From: Scybalousia_A sp964626385
GTDB taxonomy: Bacteria; Bacteroidota; Bacteroidia; Bacteroidales; P3
Direction of reading: 5' to 3'
DNA: 14,822 nt
Assembly: GCA_964626385.1 (NCBI GenBank)
Contig: CAZVEO010000062.1
Location: 1-14,822 of the forward strand
The notes below the pieces were generated by a model. It did no database searches, was not told where the DNA came from, and was given only the letters and a program-made list of their open reading frames with translations. The position numbers and the translations under genes are program-made. Shown here one piece after another: positions 6,839-14,780 of the stretch. How positions within the stretch are numbered: the first letter of the stretch is position 1; each line of letters starts with the position of its first letter.

Positions 6839-7759
6839 TTACTGTAAGCCTTTTACCTTACGCTTATTAACCACAATACCATTTATTACAACTATTGCCA
6901 CAACTATTATAAACGAAATCAAAATACCAAGCATTTCTGATTTGTACTGCTCAGGACTTGTCCAAATTTCTTGAAAAAAATCTAACCTACCAAGAATTTC
7001 TACCGGTGTCCAAAAGATTACTACCGTTGCAATTGCCATACGTATATTTGCGCCCCAAGAAGATTGTTTCAATTGTTTGATAAATATAAAAATAGCTCCA
7101 ACAAAACAAGCAACTCCTATAAACATAGTTATCCAACTGCTTTCTCCTACAAAATTATCGTCATACAAAAACATCAAAAGCAAATAACAAGTCCACATCA
7201 ACATATTAAGTTCCATAAAAGTAGTTAGGGAGGTGTGTCTTACCATAGGTTTCGCAATTATTTTTTGTTTTTTCTTGCCAAAGAATACTTTCTGACACCA
7301 ATTAATAAAGTTGCATCCTGTAGGAACGTTAAATAAATAGAACAACATAAACATTGCCCAAAAACCAAAAGTTGCAGGCATTATAAGATACTCAGGTTTG
7401 GTGGCAATATCTAAGCCTAATTCAACGGCTTTGTCATAATTCATTAAAGAACCATCAGAAAGCAAAGCCATTGTGCCAAAACGTCTTGCATAGTAAAGAA
7501 GCAAAAACTCTATCCATCCAGTCCAAAACAACAATCCACCTATAAGTCCAAGCAAAGTTTGTTTTGTATCACCTTTTGAAAAAATACCTATTATTGTTAT
7601 CACTACACCTAAGGCACCAAGTAAAAAAGCTGATAAATGAAGAATATTTTCCGGCATAAACATCTCCATTAAAATCATTAAAGCATGACCAAGAGGCATC
7701 AAAAACAAGACCAATAAAAAAGACAATATTGCTTTCCAAGGGTAGATTTTTCTCTTCAT
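6839..7759 (-). CDS. Eight-helix inner-membrane protein of unrecognised family
   Basis: I do not recognise this 306-residue protein. It has about eight hydrophobic helices (roughly 10-32, 40-60, 68-90, 124-144, 180-200, 208-229, 238-257, 277-298), short loops and a basic C terminus (NKRKVKGLQ). Polar residues within or beside helices stand out: His25 and Glu32 (GHALMILME), Glu84 (FWTGWIEF), His175 and Glu183 (HTSLTTFMEL), and Glu254 (FWTPVEILGR). FWTGWIEF and FWTPVEIL look alike and may be an internal echo. There is no PepSY, ABC-permease or ExbB/MotA signature. It is the first gene after the promoter and precedes the TonB receptor by 27 bases, suggesting the inner-membrane half of the same uptake process. 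A heme or metal role for the histidines is speculation. Confidence 0.7.
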   Translation of the reverse strand: MKRKIYPWKAILSFLLVLFLMPLGHALMILMEMFMPENILHLSAFLLGALGVVITIIGIFSKGDTKQTLLGLIGGLLFWTGWIEFLLLYYARRFGTMALLSDGSLMNYDKAVELGLDIATKPEYLIMPATFGFWAMFMLFYLFNVPTGCNFINWCQKVFFGKKKQKIIAKPMVRHTSLTTFMELNMLMWTCYLLLMFLYDDNFVGESSWITMFIGVACFVGAIFIFIKQLKQSSWGANIRMAIATVVIFWTPVEILGRLDFFQEIWTSPEQYKSEMLGILISFIIVVAIVVINGIVVNKRKVKGLQ

Positions 7760-7804
7760 TTTATACGTTTCAATATCTTAAATTATATACTCTTTTTCAG
7801 TTTG

Positions 7805-7834
7805 CAAAATTAAAATCATTTTCCATAGCATAAA
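7805..7834 (-). promoter_or_regulatory. Promoter of the membrane protein/TonB receptor/lipoprotein operon
   Basis: Read on the minus strand, the -7 box is TAATTTTG (7812-7805), continuing GCAAACTGAAA. A weak -33 box TTTA (7834-7831) lies 18 bases upstream. Transcription would start near 7798, about 40 bases before the ATG at 7759. The bases 7812-7795 are identical to 156-173 at the MFS promoter. I see no Fur-box-like palindrome around it, so iron regulation is not supported. Confidence 0.7.
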
Positions 7835-7899
7835 ATAATCAATATTGAGTATTTTTATTTTCTACAATTACATATTATTTTCTAAGAGTAAGAAAAAAC

Positions 7900-9138
7900 T
7901 TATTTGTATATCAAAGTTGAAAACTTTTCTATATCAAACACTTCTGAGGCCACCAACAATATATCTTCTGCTTGTATGTTATCTATATCGTTAAATGTTT
8001 CTACCATACTTTGAACTTTCTCATAGTTAAGTAAAGATTTTGCGATGGCAAGCATTTCCTCTCTATTATAATCGTTTTGTATAGATAATTGTCCTTTGAG
8101 TTGCTCTTTTGCTTTATGTAATTGCGACTGAGTTAAACGCTTATCTATAAATCGTTGCAATTCTTTCTTTATCAAAAATAAAGTTTTGTCTATATACTGT
8201 TCTTCTGTACCTACATAGATTTGAAAAACACCATTATCTCTATAAGCATTATAAGAAGACTCTATCAAATAGGTAAAACCATACTTTTCTCTTATATGCA
8301 TATTCAAAGAGGAGTTCATTGCAGATGACCCCAACATATTATTCAACAAAGAAAAAGCAACTTTTTTCTCACAAGTATAATCATAGCAAGGACAACCATA
8401 CATAATATGCACTTGATAAGTATCCTTTTCAACTTCCTTGTGTTGAGGTAGATAATTATAAATTTGTTTTGATAATGCAGGTTGAATATTTTTATCTATG
8501 CAACCAAAATATTTTTCTGTCAAACGACACCATTTATCAAAATCTATATTGCCAACCGTAGAAATAACAATTCTGTTGGTTGACCAATTTTTCTTAATAA
8601 AATTTCTAACCTGCACCGAAGTAAAAGAACGTACTCTATCGGGCTTTCCTAATATCATTCTACCCAATGGAGTGTCTCCAAAAATCATATTTTCAAAATC
8701 ATCGTAAATAAGCTCCATTGGAGAATCATTATAAGAGTTAATTTCCTCTATAATAACAGATTTTTCTTTTTCCAACTCCTTTTCTGGAAATATTGAATTA
8801 AACACAATATCAGCCAACAATTCCGTTGCTCTACGATAATATTGAGTCAAAAATGTAGCAAAAACAACCGTTTCTTCCTTTGTAGTATAAGCATTTAACT
8901 CTCCTCCCACTCCATCTATGCGAGAAAGTATTTTGGAAGAAGTTTTATTAACAGTACCTTTAAAAATACAATGCTCTATAAAATGTGCTATACCATTTTC
9001 TTCCTTAGTTTCATTTCTGCTTCCTACATCTATGGTTACCCCAAGATGAGCAACATCGGAGTCCGTGTGCCTATGTATCAGCCTAATACCATTGCCCAGC
9101 GTATGCACCTTATAAGGATAGGCGTATTCTTTTTTCAT
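7900..9138 (-). CDS. M16 family zinc metallopeptidase
   Basis: This 412-residue peptidase of the pitrilysin/processing-peptidase family has an inverted zinc site. HFIEH (His52-x-x-Glu55-His56) supplies two zinc ligands and the catalytic glutamate, and Glu132 in IIEEIN, 76 residues after His56, is the usual third ligand. NAYTTKEETVVFATF (82-96) is the conserved strand-helix that follows. The C-terminal M16 half (about 165-345) is present but, as usual, carries no metal site. Length fits a single two-domain subunit (about 400-440). No signal peptide is seen, so it is probably cytoplasmic. The gene follows the terminator of the purA-to-HU/SPOR operon. I could not find a TAnnTTTG promoter in the 72 bases ahead, so it may depend on readthrough or an atypical promoter. 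Confidence 0.93.
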   Translation of the reverse strand: MKKEYAYPYKVHTLGNGIRLIHRHTDSDVAHLGVTIDVGSRNETKEENGIAHFIEHCIFKGTVNKTSSKILSRIDGVGGELNAYTTKEETVVFATFLTQYYRRATELLADIVFNSIFPEKELEKEKSVIIEEINSYNDSPMELIYDDFENMIFGDTPLGRMILGKPDRVRSFTSVQVRNFIKKNWSTNRIVISTVGNIDFDKWCRLTEKYFGCIDKNIQPALSKQIYNYLPQHKEVEKDTYQVHIMYGCPCYDYTCEKKVAFSLLNNMLGSSAMNSSLNMHIREKYGFTYLIESSYNAYRDNGVFQIYVGTEEQYIDKTLFLIKKELQRFIDKRLTQSQLHKAKEQLKGQLSIQNDYNREEMLAIAKSLLNYEKVQSMVETFNDIDNIQAEDILLVASEVFDIEKFSTLIYK

Positions 9139-9139
9139 T

Positions 9140-9200
9140 TACTAAAAAATCAATAAAAGCGATACATAAAGACAGTTATAATTGATTATGTATCGCTTTT
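9140..9200 (-). terminator. Strong hairpin terminator after the HU/SPOR gene
   Basis: A 15-bp perfect stem (9155-9169 with 9186-9200; AAAAGCGATACATAA on the plus strand) encloses a 16-base loop. On the minus strand it begins 10 bases after the stop of the HU/SPOR gene and is followed by TTTTATTGATTTTTT. The plus strand carries an even better T-tract, making it potentially bidirectional, though no plus-strand gene lies nearby. It also sits in the leader of the M16 gene, whose ATG is 17 bases beyond the stem. Confidence 0.8.
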
Positions 9201-9210
9201 TTTATTTTTA

Positions 9211-10728
9211 TTATCGAGAAATTACATAATAAGAACCACCCATTTTGGTCATCATAGATTGCATTAAATTATTTGCCTCTTGCAATGTACGGCGTGAGCC
9301 ATAACTAACATAATAGATTGGAGAACCATTTTTGATTTTGGAAAGAACATAACTATCATAGCCCAAAGATTTAGCTTTTCTAACCGCACTTTCGGCTTTC
9401 TTTTTAGAATCAAAGGTACCTCCTATTACATCAAAACCAAGTTTGGAATGATTTTGTACTAAAACAGGAGAATTATCCTCTTCCACTGGAGTCTGTTGTG
9501 GTTGAGTAACTGTTTCATTTACTTGCTTTTTTTTATTTATTGTAGTGTTATTTTTTCTTACTTGCTTTGTTGGTTTATTTACGGACTCGTGGTCTAATAC
9601 CTCCTCTTGCAAAACTTGCGTAGGAGAGACCTCCAAAGGTTGCTCAGCTTGTTCCTCTGTAATAGATTGCATAGGTTGAACAAGCGGTTGCTTAACATCT
9701 TTTTGTCTTATAGGTATATAATAGGACAACTTGTCTGTTATTGGTTTTAAAGGTTTTATATCCTTTAACCAACCCATATAATGAGCGCCAACAAACAAGG
9801 CACACAAAATCAACAAGAAAACTACAAACCAGAAGATAACCTTCCATACTTTTTTACCCTTTCTTCTTATCTTGGATTTTTTATTATCGTATCCGTGTTT
9901 GTTAAGAATTTTTTCTGCTTCTTCTTGCAAATCATACTTATTTGATTTCTCTTCTACAAGTACAGCCTCTTTATTTTGTTGCTCTTGAGGAATAGTTTCT
10001 TGTTTTGGTATTTCTTGTTTTGCCGCAGCGGTTTGCTCTGTTTTTTGTTCTGGTAACGATATATCAGTATCAAGTTTTTCCTCTTTTTCACTTAAATTTA
10101 CAGGAGTAGAGGCTTTAGTTTGAATTTCTGTGGCTTCGTGTTGAGATATACGCTCCAATGTTTGCTCTTCAGTTTCATCAACTCTATTTTCTTGCGACAA
10201 AGGAGCAGATTCCGTCACATCCTCCTTTATTTCAACAATTTTAGTTTCCTCTATGTCTTTGGTTGGCTCTTGTTTGGTATGTATCAAATTTACTTTATCT
10301 GTTGCGTGTCTTTCATAGGTTTTAACATTTTTCAACATTTCCAAAGCAAAAGCATCATCCATTAAATTTAACCCACTCTCAGCAACAAAAGAATATTCTC
10401 CCAAATACCCCTTTTTAAGCATGCCTAAATTCAAAAGTTCAACACTCTCTCCTTTTTCCAATTTTGATGTCCAACTATCCGCACTTTGTTTTATCCAAGT
10501 CTCAGCAGTATCGGGAGAAATAAACTCCCTTTGAGCCATAAAATTGATAAAACCTTTATTGTTATCAAACGTTTTTTCAAAAATAACTTTACGACAAGGA
10601 GGGTCTATTGTTCCTGATAATTCGTTGATTTGTGCAGAAGTTGTTTTGACAACGAAAGTACCCAAATTAGGAATCTCAGCCCTATCATTATGTTTTAAAT
10701 ATTCATATAAATTTTCTACAACATTCAT
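9211..10728 (-). CDS. HU-like N-terminal domains, one TM helix and SPOR domain membrane protein
   Basis: This 505-residue bitopic protein is of a kind seen throughout Bacteroidota. The N terminus (1-65; IPNLGTFVV at 19-27) is an HU/IHF-like fold of the CCDC81-like bacterial type. A second such domain (about 66-135) has ELLNLGMLKKG. A long acidic Glu/Gln-rich linker (140-270) reaches a basic stop (KKSKIRRKGKK, 283-293) and a single transmembrane helix (about 295-316). A second, Gln/Pro/Val-rich periplasmic linker follows, then a SPOR domain (about 428-503) with GFDVIGGTFD, KKAESAVRKAKSLGY and IYYVSYGSR. SPOR domains bind denuded septal peptidoglycan; the HU part should face the cytoplasm. It may therefore connect nucleoid or cytoplasmic partners to the division site (inference). 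It starts 2 bases after kdsB and ends the operon. Confidence 0.88.
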   Translation of the reverse strand: MNVVENLYEYLKHNDRAEIPNLGTFVVKTTSAQINELSGTIDPPCRKVIFEKTFDNNKGFINFMAQREFISPDTAETWIKQSADSWTSKLEKGESVELLNLGMLKKGYLGEYSFVAESGLNLMDDAFALEMLKNVKTYERHATDKVNLIHTKQEPTKDIEETKIVEIKEDVTESAPLSQENRVDETEEQTLERISQHEATEIQTKASTPVNLSEKEEKLDTDISLPEQKTEQTAAAKQEIPKQETIPQEQQNKEAVLVEEKSNKYDLQEEAEKILNKHGYDNKKSKIRRKGKKVWKVIFWFVVFLLILCALFVGAHYMGWLKDIKPLKPITDKLSYYIPIRQKDVKQPLVQPMQSITEEQAEQPLEVSPTQVLQEEVLDHESVNKPTKQVRKNNTTINKKKQVNETVTQPQQTPVEEDNSPVLVQNHSKLGFDVIGGTFDSKKKAESAVRKAKSLGYDSYVLSKIKNGSPIYYVSYGSRRTLQEANNLMQSMMTKMGGSYYVISR

Positions 10729-10730
10729 CT

Positions 10731-11474
10731 TTATATAGTCTTATTTATTATTCGTTTGACATTTTCCAAATCCTCAACAGTATCCACTCCAATAGAATCT
10801 ATATGAGTTTGGACAACTTTTATTTTATAATCATTTTCTAACCAGCGCAATTGCTCTAATTTTTCCGTTTTTTCCAAACTGCTTTCTGTTAAATCACATA
10901 TTTGCTTCAAAACATTGGTTCTATAACCGTAAATACCTATATGTTTGTAATAACCTGCATTAGTTTTCTTATCTCTATCAAAAGGAATAACGGAGCGAGA
11001 AAAATACAAAGCCCTATTTGTCCTTGAAAATACCACTTTAACAACATTTTCGTCCTCAATATCTTTGCTATTCTCTATTTGTTTACACAAAGTTACTATA
11101 TCAACCTCTACATCACTAAACCCCTCTAATACTTTATTTATCTGCTCTTTTTGAATAAGCGGTTCATCTCCTTGTATATTGACAACAACATCAAAACGCT
11201 TTCCACCCTTTTCCAAACTCTCAACGACCGCTTTACATCTTTCTGTTCCACAAGAAATTTTTTCAGAAGTCATTTTCACATTTGCTCCACACCCACTTAC
11301 AACCCTCTCTATTCTCTCATCATCTGTAGCAATATAAACTTCATCAAAAAGTTGAGATTTCTTTACACTATCATATACCCACATAATCATAGGCTTGCCC
11401 TCTATGAGAGCCAGAGGTTTGCCCTCAAAACGAGAAGACTTATAACGAGCGGGTATTATTGCTAATGTTTTCAT
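10731..11474 (-). CDS. kdsB: 3-deoxy-manno-octulosonate cytidylyltransferase
   Basis: This cytoplasmic enzyme activates KDO with CTP to CMP-KDO, the donor for the inner core of LPS. The length of 247 residues is standard. Motifs in order are: IPARYKSSRFEGKPL (7-21, nucleotide binding), YIATDD (47-52), VKMTSEKISCGTER (66-79, the usual MTS-x-x-H-x-SGTDR), VNIQGDEPLI (98-107, with metal-binding Asp103), ALYFSRSVIPF (155-165), HIGIYGYR (178-185), EQLRWLENDYKIKV (207-220) and IGVDTVEDL (228-236). The SGTDR-to-CGTER change is conservative. It lies 3 bases after the kinase gene and 2 bases before the HU/SPOR gene, tying CMP-sugar supply to nucleotide-salvage genes in one transcript. Confidence 0.96.
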   Translation of the reverse strand: MKTLAIIPARYKSSRFEGKPLALIEGKPMIMWVYDSVKKSQLFDEVYIATDDERIERVVSGCGANVKMTSEKISCGTERCKAVVESLEKGGKRFDVVVNIQGDEPLIQKEQINKVLEGFSDVEVDIVTLCKQIENSKDIEDENVVKVVFSRTNRALYFSRSVIPFDRDKKTNAGYYKHIGIYGYRTNVLKQICDLTESSLEKTEKLEQLRWLENDYKIKVVQTHIDSIGVDTVEDLENVKRIINKTI

Positions 11475-11477
11475 TTC

Positions 11478-12089
11478 TTAAAATAAACCGTTTATTTCTG
11501 CATTAATTTTTTCTATTACCGTTCCAAAATCTTCAGGCTTGTCTATAATATTCAACTCATCTACATCTATTACAAGTTTACGGTCAGTGTAATTTTCTAT
11601 CCAAGTCTCATATCTTTGATTCAAAGAAGTAATATAGTCCAAACGTATGGAAGACTCGTATATTCTACCTCTTTTTGCTATAAGATTAACCAATGTAGGT
11701 ACTGAGGCTTTTAAATAAATAAGTAAATCCGGCTTAGGAGTAAGAGAAATCAACAAGTTAAACAAAGATATATAAGTATCATAATCCTTATCAGAGAGTA
11801 AACCCATACTATACAAATTAGGAGCAAAGATATAAGCATCCTCGTATAAAGTTCTATCTTGAATAATATTCTTATTTTTCTTATAGGCTTCTATAACATT
11901 GGCAAAACGTTTGTGAAGAAAATATATCTGCAAGTTGAAAGCCCAACGTCTCATATCAGCATAAAAATCTGATATATAAGGATTGTCTTCCAACTTCTCA
12001 TACAAAGGCGACCAAGCAAAATACTTTGCCAACATGGAGGTCAATGTAGTTTTACCACTGCCAATATTTCCTGCTATTGCAACATACAT
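11478..12089 (-). CDS. Deoxynucleoside kinase
   Basis: This 203-residue cytoplasmic kinase phosphorylates deoxynucleosides for salvage. It shows the P-loop GNIGSGKTT (7-15), EKLEDNPYISDFY (31-43, substrate-side Glu and the family's NPY-FY), FNLQIYFLHKR (51-61), the catalytic DRTLYED (78-84) and the LID-like KRGRIYE (139-145). These are the hallmarks of the dCK/dGK family (as in Lactobacillus and Bacillus Dck/Dgk). Which base it prefers cannot be decided here; deoxyadenosine/deoxyguanosine or deoxycytidine are all possible. It is flanked 3 bases each side by the PepSY-like gene and kdsB, with purA further upstream, so purine metabolism context is consistent with nucleotide supply. Confidence 0.9.
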   Translation of the reverse strand: MYVAIAGNIGSGKTTLTSMLAKYFAWSPLYEKLEDNPYISDFYADMRRWAFNLQIYFLHKRFANVIEAYKKNKNIIQDRTLYEDAYIFAPNLYSMGLLSDKDYDTYISLFNLLISLTPKPDLLIYLKASVPTLVNLIAKRGRIYESSIRLDYITSLNQRYETWIENYTDRKLVIDVDELNIIDKPEDFGTVIEKINAEINGLF

Positions 12090-12092
12090 AAC

Positions 12093-13175
12093 CTATTCCT
12101 CGTCCTCAGCGTATTCATCATCACTTCCTGCCAACCCCTGAAATTTATATGATTTGTCGTACGTAACTTTTATACGCTTTTTATCATTCTTACCCTTTAT
12201 CTTTTCCGTCAGTTCTACATAATAATATGTATCCAATTTGGTATCCGTTACCGTTCTTTTGTATTTGGAATCATAATCTATTTTTTGAAACTTCTCTATT
12301 TTTGCTTTCGGGTATCTTAGAGCCAAATCTTTAGTTATCAAACGAGGATAGCGAGCCTTATCTACATTGGTAGTAGTTGAGATAAAAGTACCGTCTTTTT
12401 TCATTAATAACTCAGCATCAGAACCTCTGCGGTCATAAACTGCTCTATAATTATCTCCCTCTTGAGTCCAAGATTTTACCTCAGAACGAGGAAACTTCTT
12501 TTTAAAAGCAGAGGTAACTTCCTCTGGTATCTTAGGCACATTTACAGCATCAGGTGCAGAAACATCAACTTTCTTGCTTTTTTTCATTTCTGCCTGTTCC
12601 TTTTCATAATCTACAGAAATTCCATCTCCCTGTATTCCCTCACGCTCAGCCATTTTCTTTTGTCTATACTCAATAGCCTCAGGGTTTAGACGAGCAATAT
12701 AATCTTTCTTAACATAATCCGGGTCAGGTGCATTGGTTTTGGTAAGTTTGCCTCTCGTATCAAAAATCATCTCATACTCAGTCTGCGCTACACCTTTCAT
12801 TGCTATAATAAGACGATAATAATTATCTCCACTCATATCCTCTACATACTGAGATTGTTTGATACGATAACCCGGGTAATTGTTTATAAAATAATTATCA
12901 ACCAAAGTAGGCAATTCCTGAGGCTTTATATCAAAAATAGTATACTGCCAATTGCCCGTAGGAGTAAAGAAAACCCTCCCTGTATTGTTGTCTATATTTA
13001 TATTAGCGACATACTGCCCTGTCTCAAAATACCACCCCTCCAATTTATAATCGGTATAAGTATTTTCCAAACCTTGTCTAACCTCTTGAGGAACCTCGCT
13101 TTTGCGTAGCTTTTGCTGACAAAACGAAGTTAAAGACATACTCAACAATATTGCACCTAAAATAAAACGTTTCAT
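12093..13175 (-). CDS. Secreted protein with two PepSY-like (BLIP-like) repeats
   Basis: A 360-residue exported protein with a signal peptide MKRFILGAILLSMSLTSFC before QQ. The residue before Cys19 is Phe, not Gly/Ala/Ser, so lipidation is doubtful and a periplasmic form is likelier. Two similar regions are visible: 26-144 (SEVPQEVRQGLENTYTDYKLEGWYFETGQYVA...) and 214-345 (PKIPEEVTSAFKKKFPRSEVKSWTQEGDNYRA...). Each has a VP/IPxEV start, a helix, a W...YVA or W...YRAVYD strand, a second helix ending in YPGYRI or YPKAKI, and a closing strand. This matches the Bacteroidota PepSY-like family. A charged, Lys/Glu-rich linker (155-205) joins the halves, and the tail is acidic (SDDEYAEDEE). The function is unknown. 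It sits 22 bases after purA and 3 bases before the kinase gene, an odd place for a secreted protein. Confidence 0.75.
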   Translation of the reverse strand: MKRFILGAILLSMSLTSFCQQKLRKSEVPQEVRQGLENTYTDYKLEGWYFETGQYVANINIDNNTGRVFFTPTGNWQYTIFDIKPQELPTLVDNYFINNYPGYRIKQSQYVEDMSGDNYYRLIIAMKGVAQTEYEMIFDTRGKLTKTNAPDPDYVKKDYIARLNPEAIEYRQKKMAEREGIQGDGISVDYEKEQAEMKKSKKVDVSAPDAVNVPKIPEEVTSAFKKKFPRSEVKSWTQEGDNYRAVYDRRGSDAELLMKKDGTFISTTTNVDKARYPRLITKDLALRYPKAKIEKFQKIDYDSKYKRTVTDTKLDTYYYVELTEKIKGKNDKKRIKVTYDKSYKFQGLAGSDDEYAEDEE

Positions 13176-13197
13176 ATCTATTTTATTCTTTTATTTG

Positions 13198-14496
13198 TTA
13201 TCTAATAATGGTATCTTCCCTATCTGGTGAAACAGATATCAGAGTTACTTTTATTCCTATTTTCTCCTCTATGGCTGAAATATATTTTTTCATATTCAAA
13301 GGCAAATCCTCATAATTCTTTATCTTTGAAACACTTTGCTTCCATCCGCTGTAAGTAGTGTATACAGGAGTTATTTTGCTTGAAGACATATTGTAAGGAA
13401 TATAATCTATTTCCTTGTCATTTATAAGATATTTTTCACAAAGCTTAACTTCCGAAAAATTATCCATAACATCTATTTTCATAAGCATCAAGTCCGTTAC
13501 TCCATTTAGCATACAAGCATATTTCAAAGCCACCAAGTCCAACCAACCAGTGCGTCTTTTCCTTCCTGTAGTAACTCCATATTCGTGTCCCTGTTTGCAA
13601 AGTTCTTCTCCAGTTTGGTCAAACAATTCTGTAGGAAATGGTCCACTTCCAACCCTTGTACAGTAAGCCTTTGTCGTACCGTAAACCTTACCTATATAAG
13701 TAGGAGCAATACCTAAGCCCGAACACACACCAGCACTAATAGTGGAAGAAGAGGTTACAAAAGGATAAGAACCAAAATCAATATCAAGCATGGTTGCTTG
13801 CGCCCCTTCGGCTAAAATTCTTTTTCCTTCTTGTAGTTTATTATTTATATAATACTCTGTATTTAAGATATTAAAACTTTTTAACTCTTCTATTGCTTCA
13901 AACCAAAGACCTTCATATTCTTCCAAACTTTTGTCCGAAATCTTAAAATCCTTGACCTCAAAGCCCAAAGCCTTTATTTGATTAACGTGTAATGTTTTGG
14001 CAAACAAATACTTTTCTTTAAAATCATTTTCAAATATATCTCCTATTCTTATTCCGTTACGAGCAATTTTATCTGTGTAAGCAGGTCCTATACCTTTAAG
14101 TGTTGAACCTATTTTCTTATCACCTTTGGCTTTCTCATTAACAGCATCCAACAATCTGTGAGTGGGCAAAATTAAATGGGCTTTGTTGGAAATAATAAGA
14201 TTGTTTTTTGGCGAGAAACCTATGTTTTGTAATGAAGCAATTTCCTCTAAAAAAATACAAGGCTCTATTAAGACTCCATTGCCTATGATATTCTCCTTAT
14301 CCTTATGACAAATACCTGAAGGAATAATATGCAAAGCATGCTTTATACCATTAAATTCTAAGGTATGTCCTGCATTTGGTCCTCCATTAAAACGGGCTAT
14401 AATATCATAATTCTTTGACAAATAATCTACTACTTTGCCCTTACCCTCATCTCCCCACTGCAAGCCGAGAAGAATATCAACTCTTTTTTCAATCAT
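13198..14496 (-). CDS. purA: Adenylosuccinate synthetase
   Basis: This cytoplasmic enzyme joins IMP and aspartate with GTP, the first committed step to AMP. From the chosen start it has 432 residues (MIEKRVDILL...), the family's normal length and N terminus. Motifs are LGLQWGDEGKGK (10-21, with catalytic Asp16), NAGHT (41-45, catalytic His44), GSTLKGIGPAYTDK (130-143, IMP site), RVGSGPFPTELFD and the Asp-binding loop GVTTGRKRRTGWLD, followed by KIDV for guanine contact. An in-frame ATG at 14553 would add 19 residues, but it overlaps the -7 box, upstream of the predicted transcription start, and the extra residues do not match the family. It appears to be the first gene of the purA/PepSY-like/kinase/kdsB/HU-SPOR operon. 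Confidence 0.96.
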   Translation of the reverse strand: MIEKRVDILLGLQWGDEGKGKVVDYLSKNYDIIARFNGGPNAGHTLEFNGIKHALHIIPSGICHKDKENIIGNGVLIEPCIFLEEIASLQNIGFSPKNNLIISNKAHLILPTHRLLDAVNEKAKGDKKIGSTLKGIGPAYTDKIARNGIRIGDIFENDFKEKYLFAKTLHVNQIKALGFEVKDFKISDKSLEEYEGLWFEAIEELKSFNILNTEYYINNKLQEGKRILAEGAQATMLDIDFGSYPFVTSSSTISAGVCSGLGIAPTYIGKVYGTTKAYCTRVGSGPFPTELFDQTGEELCKQGHEYGVTTGRKRRTGWLDLVALKYACMLNGVTDLMLMKIDVMDNFSEVKLCEKYLINDKEIDYIPYNMSSSKITPVYTTYSGWKQSVSKIKNYEDLPLNMKKYISAIEEKIGIKVTLISVSPDREDTIIR

Positions 14497-14550
14497 TGTA
14501 CAATAATTAGTTATAATTTTTTTTGCCAGATAAATACCGGTCATTGTTTG

Positions 14551-14558
14551 CAAAAATA
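14551..14558 (-). promoter_or_regulatory. Promoter -7 box of the purA operon
   Basis: Minus-strand TATTTTTG (14558-14551), followed by CAAAC, matches the Bacteroidota -7 consensus and the other promoters in this window. The -33 region is only T-rich (TTTTC around 14580). Transcription should start near 14544, giving a leader of about 48 bases to the ATG at 14496. Confidence 0.65.
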
Positions 14559-14617
14559 CAACAAATTATTGGTTTGAAAAAGAAAGTTATTACTTTTTTT
14601 AGATTTTTTGTTATTTT

Positions 14618-14780
14618 ATAAGTTGTTATAGGTTGTAATGAGTTATTATTGGTTATAATGGGTTAGCATAGATTACAGGTACAGCCTGTTTTATAAGACG
14701 CAAAACCCTTATATATGTTTTTTTATGGCTTTGCCATTATGATAACCTTAAATAACCTATCTCAACCTATATTAACCTAT
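14618..14780. repeat. 10-base-period repeat array in inverted arrangement
   Basis: Six head-to-tail 10-base units fill 14618-14677: ATAAGTTGTT, ATAGGTTGTA, ATGAGTTATT, ATTGGTTATA, ATGGGTTAGC, ATAGATTACA (consensus ATRRGTTNNN). Four units in the opposite orientation fill 14741-14780 (GATAACCTTA, AATAACCTAT, CTCAACCTAT, ATTAACCTAT), again with an exact 10-base period. The two sets could pair into a long imperfect stem. Between them lie ACAGGT-ACA-GCCTGT (14675-14689) and ATGGC-TTT-GCCAT (14725-14737). The outer edge AACCTAYGAAAAAA is shared with the 3386-3489 element (3484-3496). The gene-free stretch from purA's start to the window end is mainly this repeat. Confidence 0.75.

Noticed and set aside
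12093..13175. PepSY-like protein as a lipoprotein via Cys19
   Set aside because: The residue before the Cys is Phe (TSFC-QQ), which does not fit a lipobox; ordinary signal-peptidase cleavage is more likely.
13594..13600. TTTGCAA inside purA (plus strand) as another promoter
   Set aside because: The TA of the -7 box is missing upstream, and there is no plus-strand gene for it to drive.
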